Assembly: GCA_012845835.1 (NCBI GenBank) | Contig: JABAKD010000002.1 | Span: forward strand, 16,260,129 to 16,324,128 | DNA from: Undaria pinnatifida | Taxonomy: Eukaryota > Sar > Phaeophyceae > Laminariales > Alariaceae | Length of the DNA: 64,000 nt | Direction of reading: 5' to 3' | Position numbers and translations under genes: made by a program | Shown: positions 35,201-45,314 of the stretch, one piece after another | Numbering within the stretch: position 1 is the stretch's first letter | Layout of the letters: every line of letters starts with the position of its first letter | The notes under the pieces: model-generated | What the model was told of the DNA's origin: nothing | Databases searched by the model: none | Seen by the model: the letters and a program-made list of their open reading frames with translations, nothing else

Positions 35201-38200
35201 TAACACGCAGATCCTGCGTATAATCTCGTAATGACAGACAAAGGATCTGTATATGATCTATATGATCTATGTGATCTATATGATCTATATCATCTATATG
35301 ATTTATGAAATCTATATGATCTATATGACATATACGACCTATATAAATCTGTATGATCTAGATTATCTAGAATCGTGACCTGTCCGATGTGTGCAAAGTT
35401 CATCACCTCGGCCACAACCTCCGGCGCCAAAGATGCGAAATCCGGCATGACCCCGTAGCTTTCCTTCACGTCCTTCTCCAGCCTATCAATCTCGTCGTCT
35501 TCCCATCCCGATCGATCAGTCATCATCATCATCGTCATCACCATCAATCACCACCATCACCATCATCATCACCATCATCATCATCATCATCATCACCATC
35601 ACCATCATCATCGTCATCATCAACACCACCATCATCATCATCAAGCGGCGGCGGCGGTAGCAAGCAGCAGCGGAGGGGATAAACAACGTCAAGGTACCGC
35701 AAGCTCCACGCAAGCGCTAAACGAAGTACCTGATACATTACCTGGTACATTACCTGACACAGTACACCCTACCTACCCAGAAAACGGAATAAAACAATCG
35801 CTCCCGGCTCGTATCCAAGCAAGCAATAACAGCGGACTAAGGACAAGGACAATGTGTACTCCAAGTAAGCTAAGTACCACGTATACTTGATAAAATTATT
35901 CGAACAACATCGGCTGTGAGATCGACAAACTTAGATTCGATACCTGTACCCATCTTCGCAAGCTGCGTAATACACCGGTCGCTCGTTTTCTTATTAATAG
36001 TAAGTTTTTCATGAGTCAAAATCTAATCAACAGTAGTCGCAATAGTAATAGTGGACATTCACCCGCAGCGAACCCTACTGAATACGTTTAGTATTACGAG
36101 TGAATGGGAGTTCTAATTTTTGCCGGGACGGAAACTAAGGACCTCTTCTTTCAAGATCGCTCAAAACCCGTGCTACTACTACTACTAATATCAATCCGTG
36201 GTATAAAACAACTATAGGGACAGCACTTTAACCCATTTCCAACTCCTAAAATGATTATTATACCAACTCCAAGTTTTTTGTCCCCATGTCGGGAGTGCGG
36301 TGCTAAAAGGGTTGCTCTACTGCTGTAAGTCTATTTTTTTTTTCTGGAGGACGGAGCTCCTCAACCCAAAATGGGCCGGAATGAATGTCATCAATGTCAT
36401 TCGCGTTTTGCAACAATAGTTTTTTGTAATATGATACCTACAGTAGTAGGGCCGTGGGTTTGCTCATCGGTTTGCATTTTCAATGTACTCAAGATGAGTT
36501 TTTGCCTTTTTGAGGGGTATACTATGAATAGCATAATACCTCCTCAATAGGTCGGGAGCCTCGAGAAAAGAAAAAGAAAAAGGTCCACCTCGACCGCAGC
36601 AAGTGCCTGTAGCCGGATAAGCCGGATTATACGTCTGCCGCCGCCGAACAACAACGCACGCACAGTGACGACTACTTATTACTTACTACGTACAAGACCA
36701 CAGCCTCGGTAGGATGCTCACTTTCGGAGGCTCTCTTTTCTATTCAACGCCTAGGCGTGTCACTCGCGCGAGTGACACCCCTGTTTCTCGGCAGCCTCAC
36801 GATTTCGTGCCGTTCTTTCTAGCGATATGAATCTGCAACGGAATGAATGGTAAGCTACGCTGCGCCAAAAAGTTGTCCAAAGTCTTGAGCCCGCGCGGCA
36901 CAGTGACTCGTATGAGTGCCTCAAGACAGACAGTGGCAGAAACAACGGGGGTAGCTCCTCTGCCGTAGACTTAATCACCAGCAGATTTTGCGTCCGAGCT
37001 GCGCGCGGCAGACAATGTACAGGGTAGCAGTGCCTCACCGAGTCCAATGCTGGAGGAGAGTTCCAACATGAATAGTGGCAAAAAAAAACGCGAAAAGAGA
37101 GTTGTTTTTCGTGCTTACCGATGCTGTTTTGATGTGGGCGAATCCCAGCACGAAAAGTAGCCAAAAGTCGCGCAAACGGGATGATACTGGTAGTTTTTAG
37201 TGTACAATATACCGATGGTCTTCATTAATTAAAGCAGGCGAACTCCAATACGAGTACGTAGTCGCGGCCAAAAATCGAGCAAACACACTTGGCTGACAAC
37301 AAGTATCACGCAGATTGCCACCAACCGCTCAATCGGAGGAACTCACAGCGGACGTATTTCGAAACCTTCAAACATAACACAGAGTAAGCAAGTTAGACTT
37401 TGGGTCAGCGGTAGACTGCCATCCCTGCTGGCGGTTGCACTGGAGTTCGAACCTCGGGTGGTGCACACCATTATTGTGGCATAGGACCTTGTTCAGACTC
37501 TTCATCCGTCGGTAACAGCGCAAGAACGCGTGCTACGCAAAATTCGATGAACATCGACGAGTGGTGGGGATGCGGAACTTCTGCGAGAAAAAACGAAGGC
37601 CCCCGCACCCGGGGGTAGCAGGGACGTTACTCGTGACCACAGTTCTCGTCCACCACATGAAAAGAAAAAAGAGAGATGAAAAAAAAAAAAAAAATGTGTT
37701 TTTTTTTGTGCTTACCGATATTCTTGATGCAAGTGTCGAGTGCGTCGTACATCCTCTTGGTGATGGAAACCTTCTCGCTGACGCACGTGTCCACCTTCCG
37801 CCGCTTTTCCCTCGCCCTTGCAAGAGCATCCTCGTCTACAAGGCCATCCAACTGCTCAGGACGCGCCATCTGATCATCACGTACCGCGCGAAAAACACAG
37901 GAGAGGTAAAATTATAAACTTTGAAGTATATGACTAGAGGGGTAGTAATACACTACCTAATTGTTTTGTTCGGGGGTGGGGGGTGACAGGAGTAACGGGG
38001 TGGGGGGTAATTAAATCATGCATGGTCGTAGTTCGTAGGCGCAGAGATGGGGGGGAATAAGGAGGGTTGGATAATAATAACAAATTCCGGGGTCCGGGGA
38101 GACGATGTACCAAGTTCAGACTCAACGCGAGTGTGCACATTGGAGTAGATGAGATGCCTGAGCCAGTATCTGTATGTCTTTCAGAGCAGACAGATCCCTG

Positions 38201-41200
38201 GTGTATATGATCTGCATGACCTATATATCATGTTGCCGGGTGAGGCCGTTGCTAATGGCAAGGCGATGTTGCACAAAAAATAAACAAATTTGAAGATACC
38301 AGCCGGAATATTGCTGTACGGCTGCCTGTGGGTCCGGTTTTTCATGTATATATTTGTGGGACCTATGGAATTTCTCAGAAAAAAAAAGGATTCCTGGCGG
38401 AGTGCGTGGGCAATATTCCGGTGAGAAAAAATCAAGCATATGTTGCATTCGAAGCGGCGATATTCCGCGTGCTCGACAATGCTTGACACACGCTCGACGA
38501 AATCAACGACAGCGCCGTGAAATCTGAACGTGGTGAGTTCGTTACGGGCTCCGACCCACCCTCGGTGTTGAGTGCTCACACTACGGCCGGTGATGTGCGG
38601 CGGGCGCCGATTGGGCTTCTGTTAATAATGCCTTGGCGGCTGGATGTGGGGAAAACAGAGACAACCACTCTCGATCGTCTCCCCAACTGACAAAAAATGG
38701 AATTTTGAGGGGATTTGACGGAAGACCACAGGACAACTCGGGCAAAGCTCTCAAGCCCCAGAGCATGGATCGACATACACTCTTCGGCGCCGTCATCTAT
38801 ATGCAGGCGGCCTTGTCTGGAAATAATCTGGTTCGGGGTGGGTTGGGTCTACCTCGAGATCATCGACGGTCAATCGTGGTTATTGGACAACGTCGACCGA
38901 GGTTTGTTGGGAAAAAAAACAACGCTTTTAAGCACAGCGACGGTACAAAAATATCTTCAGTAAAATCCTCAAATAAATGTTCGGCAAATTTTTTGTTCAA
39001 GATCACCTTGCCATTAGCAACGACCTGAGAGGCGGGCGATCTGAATGATCTGACACTTCCTTCCTGGGTCAGATCTGTACTACACACATCTTCCGTGACG
39101 TATCATAACGACATGTACAGGATCTACAGTACATGATCTAGATGATCTAGATGATCTAGATGATCTAGATCATGATCTGTTCGATGTGTGCAAGCTTCCA
39201 GCGACGACCTAGATATCTACCCTTCTCCTTATCTGTCAGCTGTGTTGACGACAGCCACGTACCTGGAACAATGGAGTCCCCCAATAAGGCGGTCTGGGTA
39301 AAGCGATATCCCGACATAAGGCGGTCAAAACGGCTTGGCACCACTGGGGAATTGCACTCATTAACTGGAATGAATAAGGCGACTTCCCTCAATAAGGCGG
39401 TCATAGTGCTCTGGTACACCACAGCCCTATTGGGGAACCCCTATATAATGCTGTGTATCCTCTTCCTAGCGACACCTCATCTATAGACTACCATCTTAGT
39501 ATGTGTACCTGTCTGTATTTAGCCTTGGCCCGCTCGAGTATCTCCGCCTGATATCTGTTGAGCTCGGCGGTGAGTGCGTGCGTGGTTTGGTTGAGGGTGG
39601 CCACGTTGTTCAGGTCGCGCTTCAGCTCGGCCGGAAGGTGTGCGCAAATGGCGATGAATTCCTGCATTCCCAGAAATGGAGGGTCTCATAAGGGCAGTAG
39701 TCATTGACGAGCGTCATATCACATGGTATGGCGATGATGCTGTTAACTATTAACCCTCTTTGAGACCTCAGAGGGGAAAATTGACGATACAAAATGACGA
39801 TTTTAGCTTTCGCGACTGCGTGATTTGTAGAGCTGTGAGTCTGCACGACTGAAGTCACCAACCAATTATTAGTCGGACTAATCGCCAGTCGTTTTCGGGA
39901 GGTGTCGATTATCCGAGTTATGAGGTTTCCTTACTAGTAGGAAGGCGTGTTGAATGCGGGATACAGATGTTCTCCGCGAATCGCTGCGGACATTGACAAT
40001 TGCCCCCCAAACGGTCGAAGCCATGTGCTCTTCGATGGGATGGGGTATCAGTAAGGCCCGCACTTACGAAATGGCGCAAACAAATTGAGGCTTGCTTCTT
40101 CTCGAAAACAAAGAAATTAAATGTAAGAAAAGCATCCCATGAGGGCCACCCGACTTTCCGACTACAGTCAGCTAGTCGTCTTCGCTTCCTAGCGACAAGT
40201 TATTGGTCGTGAAATCCTGCCGACTCCCAGCCCTGGTGATTTAGGGATGGTAAGAGTTGATGCCCGGCCTACAATACAAGGAGTCGAGCGACACGGGCGT
40301 AGCATGGTCCTACTCGTCCTGCTGGGCGGTCACATTGCTCCCAGACGGGTGCCCTATCAAAGTTCAATTTGCTTCATCCCGAAAGGGTCCATGCGGCACA
40401 GGCGTTGCGACAGCAGTAGTCAGTACAATAACGCGGTACGAATACTTACGGCTAAAGCGTGGGCGCAGATGGCCACGCTCCCATGAAGAAGTCAAGGGTG
40501 TCACACGGCAGGTATTTCGGCACGAGTAGCCGAGCACTCCGTGTAATTGTGTTGCTGTGTGAGCACGATAATGGAGTTGCAACAGCAGCCCTCAGCGTAC
40601 TGCGGGTACTGCAGCGCGATTATTGTACTGCACGTCCTGCCGTCGTCTACGTACTTGCTGTAGACTTGTACACGAGTATGTGCGCAAACTGCACCCACCC
40701 CCTTTCCAGGACAAACTATCAACACTTCAAAATAGGAAAATAGTAAATATTAATATATTAGTAGAGCTGTGAGTCGGCACGACTTAAGTCACCAACTAGT
40801 TAATAGTCGGACTACTGCAATAGTTAGTCGTTCCCCGTCTGCCGACTATCCTTGTAAGAAGGATTGTTTAACGTGGGATGCATGTTTTCCTTTTTGGATG
40901 CCCCCCTGTGCGGCCGGGAGGAGCTACTATCGCTCGCTTCGCTCGCCTGACTCAAGTCGGCAAAAAACAGTCGGCTGGCCATCAGCTGGCTTGGCCAGCC
41001 AACTTGCCGACAAATCAGCTATTCGATACTATAGTTATTAGTTGTCAAATGTTGCCGACTCGCAGCTCTACAAATTAGACTACTCGTAGGGCCATTCTTG
41101 CAGTGCGAATACTTGTACAAGGCGCTGGGTTGCTGCCTTCACGGAATTGTCCTGTCCTACTAAGTACTGGGTTACCCACAGCGAATAACCGACCTTCATC

Positions 41201-41635
41201 CAGGATCCCGGATACATAAGAGTACCTGGCATTATTAGTACTTTCCGTACGATGTGACTTCATTTGACGTCGACGGTTGATGGCATGCTTCGTTCCACGC
41301 ATACTTCGAGTTTAGAGCACGAAGCACATTAGTACTTCAGTACCAACTATTAATACCAGCACAGCACGAGTACAGCAGCAGTACGACGAGAGTACCGGTA
41401 GAATACCAGGTACAGGACCAAACGCAGGGGGAAACTCCTTCGTATAATAGGACATGACGAGGCACTAAGGCGTCCATGTAAAGAAAGGAACGTAGTACAA
41501 GTAGTGAGGCGCGATATGATACGGCGGTGCAGCAGCAGTACTGCTGTACTCTTAGAGTAGAAGTCATAACTTATCCAGTAGCGGCCCGAGCAGCAGCCGC
41601 ATCCGCAGTAACCGCAACAGCCGCAGCCGCAGCTG

Positions 41636-41686
<51 letters not shown>

Positions 41687-41940
41687 CAGCAGCAGCGGCA
41701 GCAGCAGCAGCAGCGGTGGCAGAAGCACTGAGCAGCAGCAGCAGATGTAATACCAGGCACTCGACAAGATTGAACGAGGGGAAAATACTGAGACGATCGA
41801 ATAGAAATTGAATATCCCACCTCCAAGTTGTCGCCATAATCCATCAACGAATGGAGCCCAGGGTCAGCAGCCTTTGTCGGGGGTAATACCGGAGAAATGG
41901 CAGCTGCCGCAGCGCTTCGCTTTCCTGCTGCCTTGACCAT
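28285..41940 (-). CDS. ING-family PHD-finger chromatin protein (multi-exon gene, introns included)
   Basis: Seven exons (41940-41821, 39661-39509, 37869-37716, 35498-35380, 33677-33450, 32211-32140, 29295-28285) join in frame to 618 residues. Residues about 28-170 form the ING N-terminal helical domain: [20 protein letters not shown], the [16 protein letters not shown] helix, then [20 protein letters not shown]. An Ala-rich linker replaces the usual basic region. Residues 247-295 are a complete PHD finger with ligands C248, C250, C261, C266, H273, C276, C292 and C295. Y247, M258 and W271 sit where ING proteins bind H3K4me3. The spacing before H273 is one residue longer than I expect. ING proteins recruit histone acetyltransferase or deacetylase complexes to active promoters. 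The C-terminal 300 residues are acidic, then Gly/Ala-rich, and unusual for the family. Confidence 0.9.
29335..29560 (-). mobile_element. R1 repeat, duplicated truncated copy (reverse)
   Basis: Two successive R1 3' pieces in reverse orientation abut the ING last-exon acceptor (29296), so the intron end upstream of the PHD-closing exon is built on a repeat. Confidence 0.55.
29588..29805 (+). mobile_element. SINE, 5'-truncated
   Basis: Lacks the tRNA-like head. The body starts at GTGGGGACTTTTTCTTGCGC and ends with an A-rich AAAACAAAAC tail. Confidence 0.7.
31880..32023 (+). repeat. Hexanucleotide ACAAAA / ACCAAA arrays
   Basis: Tandem (AACAAA)n followed by (ACCAAA)n, about 120 bp beyond the ING exon 6 donor. 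Confidence 0.85.
32140..32211 (-). CDS. ING gene exon 6 (PHD core)
   Basis: 24 codons, phase 0-0, from the acceptor TTTTGCTCAG to the donor GTGAGT. They code [20 protein letters not shown] and LEIV. This carries the third to sixth zinc ligands and the aromatic-cage tryptophan. Confidence 0.9.
32703..32868 (+). repeat. Minisatellite, four units of about 41 bp
   Basis: Each unit contains ACAAACTTGAGTCAAGCG and ends GGTGTT. In the ING intron between exons 5 and 6. Confidence 0.9.
33450..33677 (-). CDS. ING gene exon 5 (Ala-rich linker and PHD start)
   Basis: A T-rich acceptor (TTATTTTTAG) and the donor GTGAGA enclose 76 codons, phase 0-0. The exon reads AKRNEL, a 14-residue alanine run, a Gly/Ala/Val linker and then [16 protein letters not shown], the first two zinc ligands of the PHD finger. 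Confidence 0.9.
33890..33965 (-). pseudogene. Decayed copy of the ING exon 5 start
   Basis: Minus strand: CTCGAAAAGAAACGACTTGG then GCAG/GCGG triplets parallels the true exon 5 start (GCTAAAAGGAACGAGTTGG and triplets) 280 bp away. The flanking A-rich and G-rich bases also repeat. The acceptor is lost. Confidence 0.55.
33964..34405 (+). repeat. GGGTAA hexanucleotide array
   Basis: More than 60 degenerate GGGTAA/GGGCAA units, distinct from telomeric GGGTTA. It lies in the ING intron and reads as a pyrimidine-rich TTACCC array on the ING sense strand, just upstream of exon 5. Confidence 0.85.
35380..35498 (-). CDS. ING gene exon 4
   Basis: Two bases complete the split codon, then [20 protein letters not shown] and the following residues continue the ING helix. 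The acceptor (GGGAAG) has no pyrimidine tract; the intron end is a GAT microsatellite. The donor at 35379 (GTCACG) is weak. GTGATG at 35403 gives the same phase and may be the real one. Confidence 0.7.
35519..35642 (+). repeat. CAT triplet microsatellite at an intron 3' end
   Basis: About 40 CAT/CAC units ending 20 bp before the ING exon 4 acceptor. Confidence 0.9.
35885..35995 (-). mobile_element. R1-related truncated copy (reverse)
   Basis: ATCGGCTGTGAGATCGACAA and CGCAAGCTGCGTAATACACC. In ING intron 3. Confidence 0.45.
37404..37697 (+). mobile_element. Diverged SINE with tRNA-like head
   Basis: The head TCAGCGGTAGACTGCC … GAGTTCGAACCTCGGG is close to a real tRNA A/B box arrangement. The body is related to the main family and the tail is poly-A (37680-37694). 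It lies antisense and adjacent to ING exon 3. Confidence 0.6.
37716..37869 (-). CDS. ING gene exon 3
   Basis: The acceptor GATCAG and the donor GTAAGC. The coding includes [20 protein letters not shown] and [13 protein letters not shown], the second ING helix. It ends with one base of a split Asp codon. The A-rich tail of a plus-strand SINE ends within 20 bp of the donor. Confidence 0.85.
39272..39453 (+). mobile_element. AAGGCGGT-family MITE, short internal array
   Basis: Same ends and core as at 14972 but only one or two 18-bp units. In the ING intron downstream of exon 2. Confidence 0.7.
39509..39661 (-). CDS. ING gene exon 2
   Basis: The acceptor GAATGCAG and the donor GTACAC enclose 51 codons. 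The peptide [20 protein letters not shown] leads into the long ING helix. An ATG six bases upstream of the exon follows an in-frame stop and could serve as an alternative start for a shorter isoform. Confidence 0.85.
39828..40232 (+). mobile_element. Diverged copy of the AGAGCTGTGAGTCGGC MITE
   Basis: Left end GTAGAGCTGTGAGTCTGCAC, right end GCCGACTCCCAGCCCTGG. It shares the interior with the 40763 copy. A further fragment is at 54545-54610. Confidence 0.5.
40763..41072 (+). mobile_element. MITE with AGAGCTGTGAGTCGGC ends
   Basis: GTAGAGCTGTGAGTCGGCAC at the left and GCCGACTCGCAGCTCTACAA at the right are inverted. The interior has several TAGTCGG words. Confidence 0.65.
41636..41740 (+). repeat. 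AGC triplet microsatellite
   Basis: More than 25 AGC units, in ING intron 1 about 80 bp past the exon 1 donor. Confidence 0.9.
41821..41940 (-). CDS. ING gene exon 1
   Basis: ATG at 41940 opens 40 codons: [20 protein letters not shown] ... [11 protein letters not shown], ending at the donor GTGGGA, phase 0. The last residues run directly into [13 protein letters not shown] of exon 2, matching the N-terminus of ING domains. Confidence 0.8.
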
Positions 41941-42170
41941 GATTGCGCAAAGTCTTTAACCGCGCCCGGCCTACCCGCGAATAACGACAGCTTTTTGAAC
42001 CTAAAAGTAAGGGGGGGGGGGGGATGAGAGAACCAACTCCCTAGTACCCAAATTTCATCTAGATATTTATAACTCCAGTTCTTCCGCACCGCCAGCACTC
42101 CCAACTCTCAAGAGGGTAGTGAGAGATTTCGGGTGAAACCACCACCTGCCACCGTCGCTCCTCCCCCACG
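41941..42170. promoter_or_regulatory. Bidirectional promoter between ING and the DUF6625-like gene
   Basis: Only 230 bp separate two opposing start codons. The interval holds a run of G around 42010-42023 and a TATTTATA-like word near 42063. The plus-strand ATG has a good context (CCACGATGG). No other core element is clear. Confidence 0.5.
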
Positions 42171-42785
42171 ATGGGACTGAAGAGGGCGCGAGCTCCGAAG
42201 CCCTTGCTGGTGCGGCATCGCCGTGGGAAGAAGTCGCCGCGACTTGCATTGGTGCCGACATGCGGAGTGCTCGTAATGGTGGCGATGTTTTTGCTCATCG
42301 GGTTCGAGTTTTGGGTCATGCACCACCACAGTCCTGATCCGCCCCCTGTTCGAGACACCTCAAGGGTGCCGGGCATGGCATCTGGGCCACCACGTGATGA
42401 CACCACCAAAAATCCCCCGGTGGTTAGACATCCCATGGTGGCGGCCGATACCGGAGGCAGGAAAGACAGCGCCACGGCCGCCGGAACACAAACACTCGCG
42501 CAGCAGGAGGGAAAATCGGCCAACGGTGGTACCGTAGTTTTGGAACCGCCAAAGCTGCCGCCTGACCTAACAGACGATACTGCACCTGCGAACACCAACG
42601 CTCACGCTGGGGGGGAGGGGGAGGAGGAGGAGGAGTACGACGAGGGTGAGGAGGGGTACGGAGATATGCGGGTTGCTGTGCTGGTGCCGTATTCCGGCCC
42701 TGGACTCCCGCTGTGGTTCGACGCTTTTACGGAGCTTGCCGCTGCGAGCTCGGCCGTGGTGGATTGGATTATATTCTGCGAAGAG
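42171..42785 (+). CDS. Type II membrane protein with DUF6625/glycosyltransferase-like start (exon 1)
   Basis: The exon codes 205 residues and ends at the donor GTACGA, phase 0. A basic N-tail (MGLKRARAPKPLLVRHRRGK) precedes one membrane span at about 28-50, giving a signal-anchor with a lumenal body. Residues 55-165 are a Pro/Asp/Thr-rich stem ending in an acidic run (GGEGEEEEEYDEGEEG). Residues 166-205 read MRVAVLVPYSGPGLPLWFDAF then VVDWIIFCEE. This is the typical opening of DUF6625-type nucleotide-sugar transferase-like proteins (a first beta strand, the WFDAF helix and the DWIIF strand). The architecture suggests a Golgi enzyme acting on cell-wall or glycoprotein sugars (inference). The catalytic part lies in later exons. 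Confidence 0.7.
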
Positions 42786-44598
42786 GTACGAAAATGAAAA
42801 GCGCAAGAAAATTCATCGTTGCGTTGCGCGTCATCAGGTGTCCGATGTCCCATTTTCTGTTGTTTGCAGACAGAAAATGACTGCGTACCCTGGAGCTGAC
42901 TTGTGGGTACGGCTTCATAAAAGAACCATTCAATCTGCGCTCTACCCTTATGATGCACCACACACCCTCCACATGGCACCCGGACACCGCGAACCGTGCC
43001 CCGCAGCAAAGGTGTTATTAATATTAGTAGGAGACAGCTCTAGACCGGCAGCGATTTTGTTAGTCACCATCATATATATATTACCGCTCGGGCCTCTACA
43101 CCCACGCACGCTTGGCATCGCACGTTTTCCCTTGCTTGACATAATGGTGTCTCGGGATATCTTTAACCCCCCCGTGTATGTGGGTGCACATCGTAAGGGG
43201 GACCTTCGGGGTGTCTTGGTGCTCGCTGCTGAACGCCATAATCATCTCATTTTGCACGCAAGCTCAGCCAGCACTGATTGCTGCTGCTCGGAGTCAGACC
43301 TCGATGTTATTGGTGGTTGGTGGTTGGCGTTTCAGGCCCCGTGAGGTGTGAGAACAAATGCCCTTGCAAGTGTCCATTATCCATGCACTGGTACCAGAGC
43401 TCGAGCACCTGTGTGTGACCACGGACTCTAGATTTCTGACAAGAGTTAATGTGAGACAACAACAACAACCAGGTGCCAAGCACCTATGCATGATATGATA
43501 TGATACCAGGTACCAGTACTCGATTGCCCCAGGACAGCGAGCAGTGAGTGGCAAGTTGGTGCGGTCGTTCGTGCAGCAGTGTGTACATCGTATCGACGCC
43601 CGGAGGCAAGGCAGTCGTCTCGTAGTTTCTCCGCTCGACCCATTCCCTACGAACATGCTCCCTACGAACATGCCAGACTATTTTCGTAGAGAGCATTTGA
43701 CATTGCACATTTTCAAATGAGCCGATCGGCTGCTTGGTTATCTCCTCTCTTCCATCACTACTGCGCAATTCAAGTATTATCTACCTCTGGTACCATGTAC
43801 CAGGTACGCAGCAGTGGTCCATCACAGCAGTACAGGTACAGCAGTGCAGCAGTCCGTACGTTCGTACCCACAGCAGCAGTACCACGGTATCATAAAAAGT
43901 TTTTCGCAGATAATAGCAGGTACGGTATACAACAGTACACCACACAGCGGCAGCCACAGGTTGATAATACAGGATAAAGAAAAAATAAGAACCTCTCGAG
44001 CGAGAAACGGCCGGGCCGAGCTCGATAAAGTAAAAATATACCAGGTATAAATAACGTTTCTTTTAATAGCGAAGTTGTACAGCAGTATTGATGTCTTTTT
44101 TTTTTCATCACATATACGAGAGTTGTATCATCCTTGCACCACTCTCACGCTCGCTCCCACTAGTAACTCAGATCCGGGGTCACATAGCGGGCTCTCCGCC
44201 CCCCTCCCCACTACGGTACACACGTGCCTTCATTTTTATCGCGAGAAATATTCAGCATTTTCTTCCCTCGTCGACTCGCGTCGAATTGTGCCTACCCACG
44301 CTGCTATTAATAGGCGCTCTCAGCAATTGATCCTTTTTTGATAACATGGTGTGATAGCAAATAATCGATCGAAGATCCCAAGTCGGCAGCCCGGGAACGC
44401 TGGTTCTGTGGTTCTGCTTCTGGTTGCTGTTCTGCTTCCGGTTGCCGTTCTAGTTGCTGCTGTTCTCGCATCTGTTGTCTCCCCAAAGAGCTGTATGCTA
44501 GTTTTTTACCGTTTTATACCACCACGGACTTGATGCGAGTTCATGTGAGACCAACAATAACAGCAACAACTACTTAGTCACTACCTGGTACTCGTAAC

Positions 44599-44956
44599 CG
44601 GTCGACCCGGTGGCGTATCAGGTTATTATCACTACCTGGCACTAATAACCGGTCGCCCCGGTGGCGTATCAGGTTATCCTCGAGCCTGGTATAGGTCAGT
44701 TTCGTGAGTTCGAGCCCCGCCGAGTGCATACTCGTATGAAGTCGTTGGGACTTTTTCTTGTGCACAAATTGACTTGCGGAAAACGCGAGAGCGTGAGTTC
44801 GCAACACTCGATGAAAAATCGACGAGCAGTGGGATTGCTGAACCCTGTGCGCGATAAAAATTGAAGGCAATAACCGCGGGGGAGTAGGGACGACACCTGT
44901 GACCACGGCTTGTCCAGAAGCTGGAAAGTAGAAGTGTGAAAAAAAGGAAAAGAAAA
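44599..44956 (+). mobile_element. SINE with duplicated head
   Basis: The first 30 bp of the head (GGTGGCGTATCAGGTTATTA) occur twice before a complete SINE with GAGTTCGAGCCCCGCC and an A-rich tail. Confidence 0.75.
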
Positions 44957-44992
44957 CTACTGCTGTAGTGTTGTTATACCATAGCGCATGCC

Positions 44993-45158
44993 AGTCCACT
45001 CTGCATTGGTTGCCATAAATCTCCCGAGGTTTCGCAACGCCTCCCTCCACTCAAAACGCAATTGCTATACCATAACGCATACCAGTCAACTCTGCATTGG
45101 TTGCCTTCAATCTCCCGAGGTTTCGCAACGCCTCCCTCCACTCAAAACGCAATTATTG
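44993..45158 (+). repeat. Tandem duplication of about 83 bp
   Basis: CCACTCTGCATTGGTTGCC … CCTCCACTCAAAACGCAATT occurs twice with few differences. Confidence 0.85.
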
Positions 45159-45263
45159 GGTTCATTTGAAATGAGGCCTATCAGCCACGGCCGGGGAAAT
45201 TGTGACTGAGGTACCGCTTCTCCATCCCATCGAAAGTATTGCGTTGAAATTTGACCTCTTTAG

Positions 45264-45314
45264 GCGACGGCCGACTCTATTCCACAGTCATTGACCATAC
45301 ACATTTACTCACAG
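45264..45314 (+). CDS. Candidate second exon of the DUF6625-like gene
   Basis: A strong acceptor (TTGACCTCTTTAG) and the donor GTACTG bound 17 codons, phase 0-0, reading ATADSIPQSLTIHIYSQ. In the family the DWIIF strand is followed by a loop with Pro-x-Asn-Val and another strand, and IPQSLTIHIYS could be that. It is supported only by phase, splice sites and this loose resemblance. Confidence 0.3.

Noticed and set aside
39667-39667. ING start codon at 39667 as the only start
   Set aside because: It follows an in-frame stop, but the exon at 41940-41821 joins in phase through a CAG acceptor at 39662 and completes the ING N-terminal helix, so it is at most an alternative start.
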